Under the pieces are notes generated by a model that was given only the letters and a program-made list of their open reading frames with translations, made no database searches and was not told the origin of the DNA. From positions 124,001-188,000 of the forward strand of contig JBOEGW010000006.1 of the NCBI GenBank assembly GCA_050633625.1: a stretch of 64,000 nt of DNA, written 5' to 3'. Positions within the stretch are counted from its first letter, which is position 1, and each line of letters begins with the position of its first letter. Below are positions 52,414-60,741 of this stretch, piece by piece. The stretch is from JBOEGW01 sp050633625. GTDB lineage: Bacteria > Pseudomonadota > Alphaproteobacteria > Rhodobacterales > Rhodobacteraceae. A program made the position numbers and the translations under genes.

Positions 52414-52439
52414 GGGCTGGCCTTCGGGCTGGCCCTTTT
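52414..52439 (+). terminator. Rho-independent terminator after ftsZ
   Basis: GGGCTGGCC-TTCG-GGCTGGCCC forms a 9-bp stem with two G-U pairs and a UUCG-type loop, followed by TTTT. It starts 30 bp after the ftsZ stop, closing the cluster transcript. Confidence 0.87.
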
Positions 52440-52612
52440 CTGTTTGGGCCTTCGCGCCACATTTGGCGTCAAAACACGGAGCAATCGCCACAACTGGTGC
52501 AAATTTGGCGTCAAACCCATTTTGCCCTGAATTTTTATGTGCTAGTGAATGGGGCAACCAGCGGGGTGATCAAGCCTCGCGACCTGACAGTGCGACGGGG
52601 TAGGCGCAAAAG

Positions 52613-53521
52613 ATGAAGCAGTCCATGCGTGAAACGATCAATGTAAAAGGCCGCGCTTCGCTGCGGGGCGCAGCCGCGACAACCATGGTGCTGCTTGCGC
52701 TTTCGGGCTGTTCTGGCGGCGCGGGTGGCGGGAATTGGTTCTCCAACTTGTTTTCGCCCCCTGAGGATGCGCGCCCGATTGAGGAATTCACGGCTGAGGA
52801 AATCTTTAAGCGCGCTGAATTTGACCTCGAAAATGGCGACTATGAGGATGCGGCGAAGTGGTATGGTGAGGTTGAGCGCTTGTTCCCTTACTCCGAGTTG
52901 GCGCGCCGCTCTGTGCTGATGCAGGCCTATGCGCAGCATCAAGACACCAATTACGCAGCAGCGCGCGTGGCCGCGCAGCGCTTTGTGGACTTCTATCCCG
53001 GTGATGAAGATGCTGCCTATGCGACCTATCTCTTGGCGTTGAGCTACTATGACCAGATCGAGGAAGTTGGCCGCGATCAAGGCCTGACATTCCAAGCCTT
53101 GCAAGCCCTTCGCGATGTCATTGAGCTTTACCCGAACACCGAATATGCGCGTTCGGCTGTCTTGAAATTTGACTTGGCGTTCAATCACTTAGCCGCCAAA
53201 GAAATGGAAATCGGGCGCTATTACCTTAAGCGCAAACACTATGCTTCGGCCACGAACCGGTTTCGCGTCGTTGTTGAGCAATTTCAGACAACAACCCAGG
53301 TCGCCGAGGCGTTACATCGTCTTGTGGAGGCGTATTTGTCGCTTGGTTTGGTCGAGGAAGCACAAACAGCGGGCGCGATCTTGGGGCACAATTTCCAGTC
53401 CACTGAGTGGTATGATGACAGCTACAAATTGTTGACTGGCCAAGGGCTTGAGATGAAGCCCAAAGGGAACAACTGGCTGGCCGCGATCTACCGCCAGACT
53501 GTGAAGGGCGAGTGGCTGTAA
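52613..53521 (+). CDS. bamD: Outer membrane assembly lipoprotein BamD
   Basis: A 302-aa lipoprotein with a lipobox LSGC (Cys33), then TPR repeats (YEDAAKWYGEVERLFPYSEL and DEDAAYATYLLALSYYDQI in parts). It belongs to the BAM complex that inserts beta-barrel proteins. A second in-frame ATG at 52625 is possible. In related bacteria lpxC precedes it; here only a 228-bp gap lies between ftsZ and bamD. Confidence 0.93.
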   Translation: MKQSMRETINVKGRASLRGAAATTMVLLALSGCSGGAGGGNWFSNLFSPPEDARPIEEFTAEEIFKRAEFDLENGDYEDAAKWYGEVERLFPYSELARRSVLMQAYAQHQDTNYAAARVAAQRFVDFYPGDEDAAYATYLLALSYYDQIEEVGRDQGLTFQALQALRDVIELYPNTEYARSAVLKFDLAFNHLAAKEMEIGRYYLKRKHYASATNRFRVVVEQFQTTTQVAEALHRLVEAYLSLGLVEEAQTAGAILGHNFQSTEWYDDSYKLLTGQGLEMKPKGNNWLAAIYRQTVKGEWL

Positions 53522-53536
53522 ACCCCTCGGGCACCC

Positions 53537-55192
53537 ATGCTCAGAACCCTTGATATCCGTGATATGCTGATCATTGACCGGCTGGAGCTTGATTTCCAGC
53601 CGGGTCTTAATGTGTTGACGGGCGAAACCGGGGCCGGGAAATCGATCCTGCTGGACAGCCTTGGGTTTGTGCTTGGCTGGCGTGGGCGGGCCGATTTGGT
53701 GCGCGCGGGGGCTGCGCAGGGCGAGGTGACGGCCGAATTCGAGGTCGCGGCGGATCACCCGGCGATTGCCGTGCTCGACGCGGCAGGAATCGCCTTTGAC
53801 GGCGAGCTGATTTTGCGGCGGATCAACCGTGCGGATGGCCGCAAGACGGCGTGGATCAACGGCGTGCGGGCCTCTGGCGAGGTGCTGCGGGCGCTGTCTG
53901 ATACGCTTGTGGAATTGCATGGGCAACAGGATGATAAAGGTCTGCTCAATCCGCGTATCCATATGAAATTGCTTGATGAATTTGGCGGTTTGGACGAGCA
54001 GGTCGAGGCGGTGCGCGGGGCATGGCGCGCGGTGTCTGACGCGGAGAAGGCGCTCCAAGCGGCGCGCGCTGCGCTTGCGGAAGTGCAGGCGGAGGAAGCG
54101 TTTTTGCGCCACGCGGGCGATGAGCTTTCGGCGCTTGATCCGCAGCCCGGCGAAGAGGCGATTTTGGATGCGCGCCGGCGGCAGATGCAGGCTGGGCAAC
54201 GTATCGGTGAGGACATCGAAAAGGTGTCCCAAGCGCTTGGATATGGTGAGGGCGCGGAGGGGCGCATGAGTGACGCGCTGCGCTGGCTGGAGGGGGTTTC
54301 CAAGGATGCGGACGGCGCTTTGGATGCGCCGCTTGAGGCTTTGGCGCGGGCGCTCGCGGAGCTTGGAGAGGCCTCGCAAGGTGTTGAAAACGCACTGCAA
54401 AACCTGTCCTTTGACCCAAGTGAACTGGACCAGACCGAGGAGCGTTTGTTTGCGATCCGCGCACTTGCGCGCAAACATAACGTGACTCCCGATGCGCTGG
54501 GGGACTTGGCTCTTGATGTCTCCCGGAAACTCGCGGCTTTGGATGCCGGCGCTGGCGATTTGGCGGCGCTTGAGGCCGCCTTTGCGCAGGCCCGCACGAC
54601 CTACGACGCTTTGGCGGCGCATTTGACGGATGCGCGAGCGCAGGCAGCGGCCTCCCTCGATAAGGCTCTGAGCGAAGAACTTGCGCCGCTCAAGATGGAA
54701 CGTGCTGTTTTTACAACGAAAATCACAGATTCGGATGCTGGCCCATCTGGCAAAGACAATGTGACCTTCACAGTGGCGACCAATCCGGGCGCCCCGTCTG
54801 GCCCGCTCAACAAAATCGCCTCTGGCGGCGAGCTCAGCCGCTTTTTATTGGCGCTCAAAGTCTGTCTGACGAAAGACGCGGGCGCGCTGACGATGATTTT
54901 TGACGAAATTGATCGTGGCGTTGGGGGGGCAACGGCAGATGCGGTTGGGCGGCGGTTGCACAGGTTGGCTGAGGAGGGTGGGCAGGTTCTTGTCGTGACC
55001 CATTCGCCGCAAGTTGCAGCGCTGGGTGCGCATCATTGGCGGGTTGCGAAAAAAGTTGTGGATGAGAAGACGCTTTCTGAAGTTGCACCCCTTGATGAAA
55101 ACGCGCGCATCGACGAGATCGCGCGGATGATTTCGGGCGATACAATCACGCAAGAAGCGCGGGCAGCGGCGAAATCGCTATTGATCGGCTGA
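53537..55192 (+). CDS. recN: DNA repair protein RecN
   Basis: A 551-aa SMC-like ATPase acting at double-strand breaks. Walker A GETGAGKSILLDSL is near residue 30; a central coiled coil carries Ala/Glu-rich helices; the C-terminal ABC signature region SGGELSRF and Walker B IFDEIDRGVGGATA follow. It starts 15 bp after bamD, so the two are probably co-transcribed. Confidence 0.95.
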   Translation: MLRTLDIRDMLIIDRLELDFQPGLNVLTGETGAGKSILLDSLGFVLGWRGRADLVRAGAAQGEVTAEFEVAADHPAIAVLDAAGIAFDGELILRRINRADGRKTAWINGVRASGEVLRALSDTLVELHGQQDDKGLLNPRIHMKLLDEFGGLDEQVEAVRGAWRAVSDAEKALQAARAALAEVQAEEAFLRHAGDELSALDPQPGEEAILDARRRQMQAGQRIGEDIEKVSQALGYGEGAEGRMSDALRWLEGVSKDADGALDAPLEALARALAELGEASQGVENALQNLSFDPSELDQTEERLFAIRALARKHNVTPDALGDLALDVSRKLAALDAGAGDLAALEAAFAQARTTYDALAAHLTDARAQAAASLDKALSEELAPLKMERAVFTTKITDSDAGPSGKDNVTFTVATNPGAPSGPLNKIASGGELSRFLLALKVCLTKDAGALTMIFDEIDRGVGGATADAVGRRLHRLAEEGGQVLVVTHSPQVAALGAHHWRVAKKVVDEKTLSEVAPLDENARIDEIARMISGDTITQEARAAAKSLLIG

Positions 55193-55303
55193 TATCGTAA
55201 TTTGGTACCTTTTTGGGGTGAATTGAGCCGATACCCGTCCAAAATGTTCGAAAAATGAAATTGATTTCACATTGCCAACATCCCTTTTCTGGCCAGACGC
55301 TCC

Positions 55304-56680
55304 CTAATGTCGTGTCGGAACCATCTTCCCCGGGTTCAAAATGTTATGCGGGTCCATTGCCGTTTTGATGTCGCCCATGAGCGCCCAGGCTTCGCCATGC
55401 TCTGCTTGCATATAGGGCAACTTGCCAAAGCCAATCCCATGTTCGCCCGTCACAGTCCCACCAAGCGCCAACGCGCGGGCATTCATACGCGCGGCAATGG
55501 CTTTGGCTTCTTCCATTTCAGCCGGGTTGCTGTCATCCACGAGCAAAATGGCGTGGAAATTTCCATCCCCGACATGGCCCAAAATCGGCCCGGATAGTGA
55601 GCTTTTCGCGATGTCAGCCCGGCTCGCTTCCACCGCCTCCGCCAGTCTTGAAATGGGCACGCAAACATCGGTGACAAGCCCGCGCGCGCCGGGCCGCGAG
55701 GCGAGGCAGGCCCAATGTGCGTGATGGCGCATTGTCCAAAGCGCGGTGCGCTCCTCCAGCTTGCTGGCCATGGCAATGTCAGAGCCGCCAAAATCGGCAA
55801 TCATCTCGCTAAAGCGCGCGGCATCTTCCTCGACGCCTGCTGGTGTTCCGTGAAATTCTACAAATAAATGAGGGACTTCCGGGTATTCGCTGCCAGAGTA
55901 GGCGTTCATGGCGGCCACGGTATCCGGGTCGACAAATTCGATCCTCGCCATGGGAATACCTATCTGGATCACCGCCGCGACCGCCTCAACGGCGGTGGCG
56001 ATATCGGCAAAAGCGCAGACCCCGGCGCGCACTGCTTCGGGCTGGCCTTGGAGTTTCACCGTCATCTCGGTGATGATGCCAAGCGTGCCCTCGGCTCCTA
56101 AAAAAAGCCCTGTCAAATCATAGCCGGACGAGGATTTGCGCGCGCGGCTCCCGGTGCGAATAATCCGCCCATCTGCCAGCACCACCTCAAGGGCCAAGAC
56201 CGCATCGCGCATGGTCCCGTATCGCACGGCCGTGGTGCCGGAGGCGCGCGTGGAGGCCATGCCGCCAAGGGACGCATTCGCGCCCGGATCGACCGAGAAA
56301 AACAGCCCAGTCGCGCGCAATTCCCGGTTCAAAACCTCGCGCGTGATCCCCGGTTGCACCACCGCATCCATGTCGCCGGGGTGCACGGCCAGAACTTTGT
56401 CCATCCGTGTCATATCGAGGGAAATCCCGCCGTGGATCGCAGCGGTATGCCCCTCAAGAGAGGTGCCCGCGCCATAGGCAATCACCGGACAGCGCTGCGC
56501 GGCGCAGATTTTCATGATCTGGGCGACCTCCTTTGTGTCGCGCGGATAGGCGACGGCATCCGGGGGCGTAGGTGCGAAATGTGACTCGCTTGCGCCGTGT
56601 TGGTCCAAATCGGGCTTGGACCGGCTCAGCCGATCGCCTAAGAGTTGATGTAGCTCGGTAAGCGCGGTCTCGATGGTCAT
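55304..56680 (-). CDS. FAD-linked D-lactate dehydrogenase (cytochrome)-type oxidoreductase
   Basis: A 458-aa flavoprotein of the GlcD/Dld family. The N-terminal FAD_binding_4 domain has PVIAYGAGTSLEGH and SVDPGANASLGGM; the C-terminal oxidase domain has GHVGDGNFHAI and TGEHGIGFGK. It likely oxidises D-lactate or a similar 2-hydroxy acid and passes electrons to a cytochrome or quinone. No glcE/glcF genes are adjacent, which favours a single-subunit Dld. The exact substrate is inferred. Confidence 0.88.
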   Translation of the reverse strand: MTIETALTELHQLLGDRLSRSKPDLDQHGASESHFAPTPPDAVAYPRDTKEVAQIMKICAAQRCPVIAYGAGTSLEGHTAAIHGGISLDMTRMDKVLAVHPGDMDAVVQPGITREVLNRELRATGLFFSVDPGANASLGGMASTRASGTTAVRYGTMRDAVLALEVVLADGRIIRTGSRARKSSSGYDLTGLFLGAEGTLGIITEMTVKLQGQPEAVRAGVCAFADIATAVEAVAAVIQIGIPMARIEFVDPDTVAAMNAYSGSEYPEVPHLFVEFHGTPAGVEEDAARFSEMIADFGGSDIAMASKLEERTALWTMRHHAHWACLASRPGARGLVTDVCVPISRLAEAVEASRADIAKSSLSGPILGHVGDGNFHAILLVDDSNPAEMEEAKAIAARMNARALALGGTVTGEHGIGFGKLPYMQAEHGEAWALMGDIKTAMDPHNILNPGKMVPTRH

Positions 56681-56757
56681 ATCCGTCCGTCCCCGTTTCT
56701 CGTCGCATCACACTAGGCCACGCAAACCGCCGGATAAACCCCCGTGCACGGAGCGCA

Positions 56758-58446
56758 ATGTTTGAAACTGTGAGAACCTTTTTGACCGAGCAACTCCTGC
56801 GTGCCGGGGCCGCGTGGCGGCGCTCGATGGCGTTGATGCGCGAAAAAGGACCGGGCCAGCTGCAATTCTGGGTGATTGCCCTTTTGATTGGGGTCGCGGC
56901 GGGCTTTGCGGCGCTTGGATTTCGTAAGGGAATTGAGGGGTTGCAGGCGTGGTTGTATCAGACCGACGACATAACGCTTCTACATTCCTATGCGCAAAAC
57001 CTGCCGTGGTATTGGGTGCTTTTGTTGCCTGCGGTGGGCGGATTGATCGTCGGGTTTGTGCTCAATTGGACGACACATGATGGCCGGGTGCGCTCGGTGG
57101 CCGATGTGATCGAGGGGGCCGCTTTGTGGGACGGGCGGGTCGAAAAACGCGCCGGAATTGGCTCGGCTTTGGCGTCCTTTATCACCCTGTCGGCGGGCGG
57201 GTCTTCCGGGCGCGAAGGCCCTGTTGTGCATATGGCGGCAGTGATTTCGACCTGGATTGCTGTGCGCATCAATGCGTCCGGCATGACCGGGCGCGACCTT
57301 TTGGGCTGCGCGGTGGCGGGGGCGGTGTCGGCCTCCTTTAACGCGCCGATCGCTGGCGCCTTGTTCGCGCTTGAGGTGGTATTGCGCCACTTTGCGGTCC
57401 ATGCCTTTGCGCCGATCGCGATTGCAAGCGTCACGGGCACCGTCATCAACCGGCTTGAGTTTGGCGGGGTCTCTGAATTCACTTTGGCGGCGCCGGGAGG
57501 GGTGGCCTTTTATGTTGAATTGCCAGCATTTTTGTTGCTGGGGCTGACCTCCGGCGTTGTTGCCGTTGTCTTGATGCGCGCCATTTTTCTGGCCGATGAT
57601 CTGGGCAATGGCCTGCAAAACCGCCTGCGTTTGCCGCCTGTCCTGCGCCCGGCGGTGGCGGGATTGATGTTGGGGGGGATCGCGAATTTCTTCCCACATA
57701 TCATTGGCGTAGGCTACGAGACGACCTCATTGGCACTGACTGGGAATTTGCTGTTTCACGAGGCTGTTGTGTTTGCGGTGCTCAAGGTTGTGGCGGTGGC
57801 CATCACCATGGGCGGGCGCATGGGAGGGGGGGTGTTTTCCCCGGCCCTTATGGTGGGCGCGCTTACGGGATTGGCCTTTGGGCTTTTGGCGACGGCGGTT
57901 TTGCCGGACGTATCCGGCTCGCAAACCGTCTATGCCTTGGCGGGGATGGGCGCGGTTGCGGCCGCGGTCTTGGGCGCGCCGATCTCCACAACTTTGATCG
58001 TGTTTGAACTGACGGGCGATTGGCAAACCGGACTTGCTGTGATGGCGTCTGTGTCGATTTCCACGGCCCTTGCGTCAAGGCTGGTGGACCGCAGTTTCTT
58101 CCTGACGCAATTGGAACGACGCGATATTCACCTTGCCGCAGGCCCGCAGGCCTATGTTCTGTCCACCGTGCGTGTGGCCAGTGTGATGCGCGCGCTCTCT
58201 GATCCGCGCGCTGCCGATGAAGCCTCGGCTTGGGCTTTGATTGAGGAGGGCGTTTACATTGATGGCAACGCCATGCTTGAGGCGGCGATGCCCATGTTTG
58301 AGCAGTCCGGCGCGCGGTTTATCCCGGTTGTGACCATCGCGGGCGAAGGCGAACCCCCTGAGTTATGGGGCTCACTGCACCACGTTGACGCTTTGCAAAC
58401 CTACAACCGCCGCCTCGCAGAAACCGCTGCCGAAGAACACGCCTAG
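56758..58446 (+). CDS. ClC-type chloride channel/transporter
   Basis: A 562-aa membrane protein. The ClC motifs are SAGGSSGREGPVVH (gating Glu in GREGP) and GGRMGGGVFSPAL, with the GxFxP loop. About 10 to 12 hydrophobic helices end near residue 440; the C-terminal 100 residues form a soluble part that may be a CBS-like regulatory region. Whether it is a channel or a Cl-/H+ exchanger was not decided. It converges with DUF427 with 5 bp between. Confidence 0.92.
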   Translation: MFETVRTFLTEQLLRAGAAWRRSMALMREKGPGQLQFWVIALLIGVAAGFAALGFRKGIEGLQAWLYQTDDITLLHSYAQNLPWYWVLLLPAVGGLIVGFVLNWTTHDGRVRSVADVIEGAALWDGRVEKRAGIGSALASFITLSAGGSSGREGPVVHMAAVISTWIAVRINASGMTGRDLLGCAVAGAVSASFNAPIAGALFALEVVLRHFAVHAFAPIAIASVTGTVINRLEFGGVSEFTLAAPGGVAFYVELPAFLLLGLTSGVVAVVLMRAIFLADDLGNGLQNRLRLPPVLRPAVAGLMLGGIANFFPHIIGVGYETTSLALTGNLLFHEAVVFAVLKVVAVAITMGGRMGGGVFSPALMVGALTGLAFGLLATAVLPDVSGSQTVYALAGMGAVAAAVLGAPISTTLIVFELTGDWQTGLAVMASVSISTALASRLVDRSFFLTQLERRDIHLAAGPQAYVLSTVRVASVMRALSDPRAADEASAWALIEEGVYIDGNAMLEAAMPMFEQSGARFIPVVTIAGEGEPPELWGSLHHVDALQTYNRRLAETAAEEHA

Positions 58447-58451
58447 GCGCC

Positions 58452-58793
58452 TCAGAGCTGTTCGACTGTGACCTTGTCGGGGTAAAAGGCGACGTAGCTT
58501 TTGATCCGGTCCACAGCGTCTTTCGGGGCCTCATAAGACCAGGCTGCATCTGTGATCACTGTGGATTTCGTCGGGATCGAGAAATACACAGCTTCGCCTT
58601 TGTGCGGGCATGTTGTGCGCGTCGGGGACGGCTCAAGCATCGCCATGGCCAAATCTTCGCGCGGGAAATAGATCACGCTTGGCATATCGCCTTCGCTCAG
58701 CTCAAGAGCGGCGCTTGATTCCCCCAAAACCGCGCCCCCTGCGCGCACGACCCATTTGCCCGGTGATGTGCGAATTGTGATGTGATCTGTCAT
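58452..58793 (-). CDS. DUF427 domain protein
   Basis: A 113-aa single-domain protein: FYPDK near the C-terminus, VIYFPREDLAMAML, and TRTTCPHKGEAVYFSI (the CPxKG block of the family). The function of the family is unknown. It has its own promoter region downstream of the pepP-side gap and converges with the ClC gene. Confidence 0.87.
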   Translation of the reverse strand: MTDHITIRTSPGKWVVRAGGAVLGESSAALELSEGDMPSVIYFPREDLAMAMLEPSPTRTTCPHKGEAVYFSIPTKSTVITDAAWSYEAPKDAVDRIKSYVAFYPDKVTVEQL

Positions 58794-58856
58794 GGAGTTC
58801 TCCCGTTTTCCCTGAGCGCCGCGCGACCATAGCAGGTTTTATATGAATGTTGCGTG

Positions 58857-60650
58857 TCAAAGTGGCGCAGTTTTCCGCTTTAGCCAGATTTTCGCGGCGC
58901 TTGACACTGATGGCGCGAGTTTTTGCGCGCAGGTTTCGTGATAGCTGTTGAGCCAAGCGCGCTCGTCACGGTCCAGCATATCCGCTTCGATCAAATCGCG
59001 TTCAATCGGCACATAAGTGAGGGTTTCAAAGCACAACATGTCGCGTGCATCGCTGCCTTTCAGGGGCGGGGCCTCGCGCACGACAATCAGGTTCTCAATG
59101 CGGATGCCAAAAGCACCATCCCGATAATACCCCGGCTCATTTGACAGGATCATCCCCGGCTCAAGCGTCACATCCCCGGCACGGCTGAGCCGTTGCGGCC
59201 CTTCATGCACCGACAAAAAGCTGCCAACCCCATGTCCCGTCCCATGGTCATAATCCAGCCCTGCCAGCCAGAGCGGAAAACGCGCCAAGGCGTCCAGATC
59301 GCGCCCCTTCAAGCCCTTGGGAAAGCGCGCGCGCGACAGGGTGATCATGCCTTTGAGGACGCGGGTAAAGGCCTCTTTCTCGGTGGTGCCGACAGGCCCA
59401 ACCGCCAATGTGCGGGTGATATCGGTGGTGCCCATCTGGTATTGCCCGCCACTGTCGAGCACCACCAAATCCCCATAACGCAACTTGCGATTTGTGGCCT
59501 GCGACACCCGGTAATGGATCACCGCGCCATTGGGACCGCTTCCGGCAATCGTGTCAAAGCTGATGTCGCGCAGATCACCGGTTGCGCGCCTTTGGCTTTC
59601 AAGCTCGCTCACAAGGTCAATCTCAGTGATCCCGGCTTGGGCCGTGGCCTCAAACCACGTGAGGAATTCACAAAGCGCTACGCCATCAATCAAATGAGCT
59701 TGGCGCGCCCCCGCGATCTCAACATCGTTCTTGATCGCCTTGGGCAACACGCATGGGTCATCGGCGCGAATGATCTTCAAGCCCGCCGTCTGCAAGGTCT
59801 GTAACACAGCAATCGGCGCGGATTTCGGGTCCACCATCACAGCGCCATCCAACGCCGCAAGTGCTGGCAGGAATTCTTGCGTGGGGCGCAGGGCAATGCG
59901 CGGATCTGGGCCAAGGGCCGCAAACTTCGCGGGATCTGCAAACAGACTTAAGCGGTCCTCCGCATGTACGATCAAAAACCCCTGAACCACGGGATTATGC
60001 GCCACGTCTTTTCCGCGAATGTTCAACAGCCAAGACAGGCTATCGGGCAGTGTGATCACGCAATGTGAAGCCCCTTTGGAAGCCATGACAGCGGCCAAAT
60101 CCGCAAGCTTTTCCTCATCTTTTTTGCCAGAAAATTCAATGGGATGAGCAAATACCAGTGGGGCAGGAGGCTCTGGCCGATCGTCCCATATTTGATCAAC
60201 CAAATTGGCACAGACAACAAGCTCAATGCCGCGCTCGGAGAGCGCCGTTTCCATAGCACGTATCTCGGTTTCACTATGCAACATCGCATCATAGCCAATG
60301 CGCCCGCCCTCCGGCAAAACATCAAGCAACCAAGTCGCAGCTGTAACTTCAGGCCAGTGCACAGGCTCAAAAACCTGCAAATCCACCTGATCGCGCACCT
60401 GATTGCGATAGCGCCCATCAATAAACACCCCGGCGCGCGCCCTCAGCGCAATCGCAAAACCAGCCGACCCGGTAAACCCTGTCAACCAAGCCAAGCGCTC
60501 ATCGCAGGGCGCGACATACTCGCCCTGATGCGCATCCGCACGCGGAACAAAAAAGCCGTCCAGCCCAAGCTCCGCCATTTTGGCCCGCAATGCCAAGAGC
60601 CGAGCAGGCCCCTGACTGGGATCAGCGGTGTTTTCAAAACTCTGAAACAT
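58857..60650 (-). CDS. Aminopeptidase P family (Xaa-Pro) metallopeptidase
   Basis: A 597-aa enzyme with N-terminal creatinase-like domains and a C-terminal pita-bread M24 domain. The dinuclear metal ligands are visible: VLDSGGQYQMGTTDITR (two Asp), GTGHGVGSFLSVHEGP (His), NEPGYY and IRIENLIVV (Glu). The large size is that of the eukaryote-like three-domain aminopeptidase P. It removes N-terminal residues before proline. Confidence 0.92.
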   Translation of the reverse strand: MFQSFENTADPSQGPARLLALRAKMAELGLDGFFVPRADAHQGEYVAPCDERLAWLTGFTGSAGFAIALRARAGVFIDGRYRNQVRDQVDLQVFEPVHWPEVTAATWLLDVLPEGGRIGYDAMLHSETEIRAMETALSERGIELVVCANLVDQIWDDRPEPPAPLVFAHPIEFSGKKDEEKLADLAAVMASKGASHCVITLPDSLSWLLNIRGKDVAHNPVVQGFLIVHAEDRLSLFADPAKFAALGPDPRIALRPTQEFLPALAALDGAVMVDPKSAPIAVLQTLQTAGLKIIRADDPCVLPKAIKNDVEIAGARQAHLIDGVALCEFLTWFEATAQAGITEIDLVSELESQRRATGDLRDISFDTIAGSGPNGAVIHYRVSQATNRKLRYGDLVVLDSGGQYQMGTTDITRTLAVGPVGTTEKEAFTRVLKGMITLSRARFPKGLKGRDLDALARFPLWLAGLDYDHGTGHGVGSFLSVHEGPQRLSRAGDVTLEPGMILSNEPGYYRDGAFGIRIENLIVVREAPPLKGSDARDMLCFETLTYVPIERDLIEADMLDRDERAWLNSYHETCAQKLAPSVSSAAKIWLKRKTAPL

Positions 60651-60675
60651 TTCTCGTCCTTTTCAAAACGCCGCG

Positions 60676-60738
60676 TGCCCCTTCTTTGGTTCACAAATAC
60701 CTCGGGGGGTGTGGGGGGCAGCGCCCCCCGCGCGGGGT
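60676..60738 (-). repeat. Dispersed intergenic repeat, copy G
   Basis: CCCCTTCTTTGGTTCACAAATACCTCGGGGGG in parts is followed by GGGGGGCAGCGCCCCCC, a perfect hairpin. It lies between cobT and pepP on the minus-strand transcript path and looks like an inverted copy of the family. Confidence 0.75.
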
Positions 60739-60741
60739 GGC

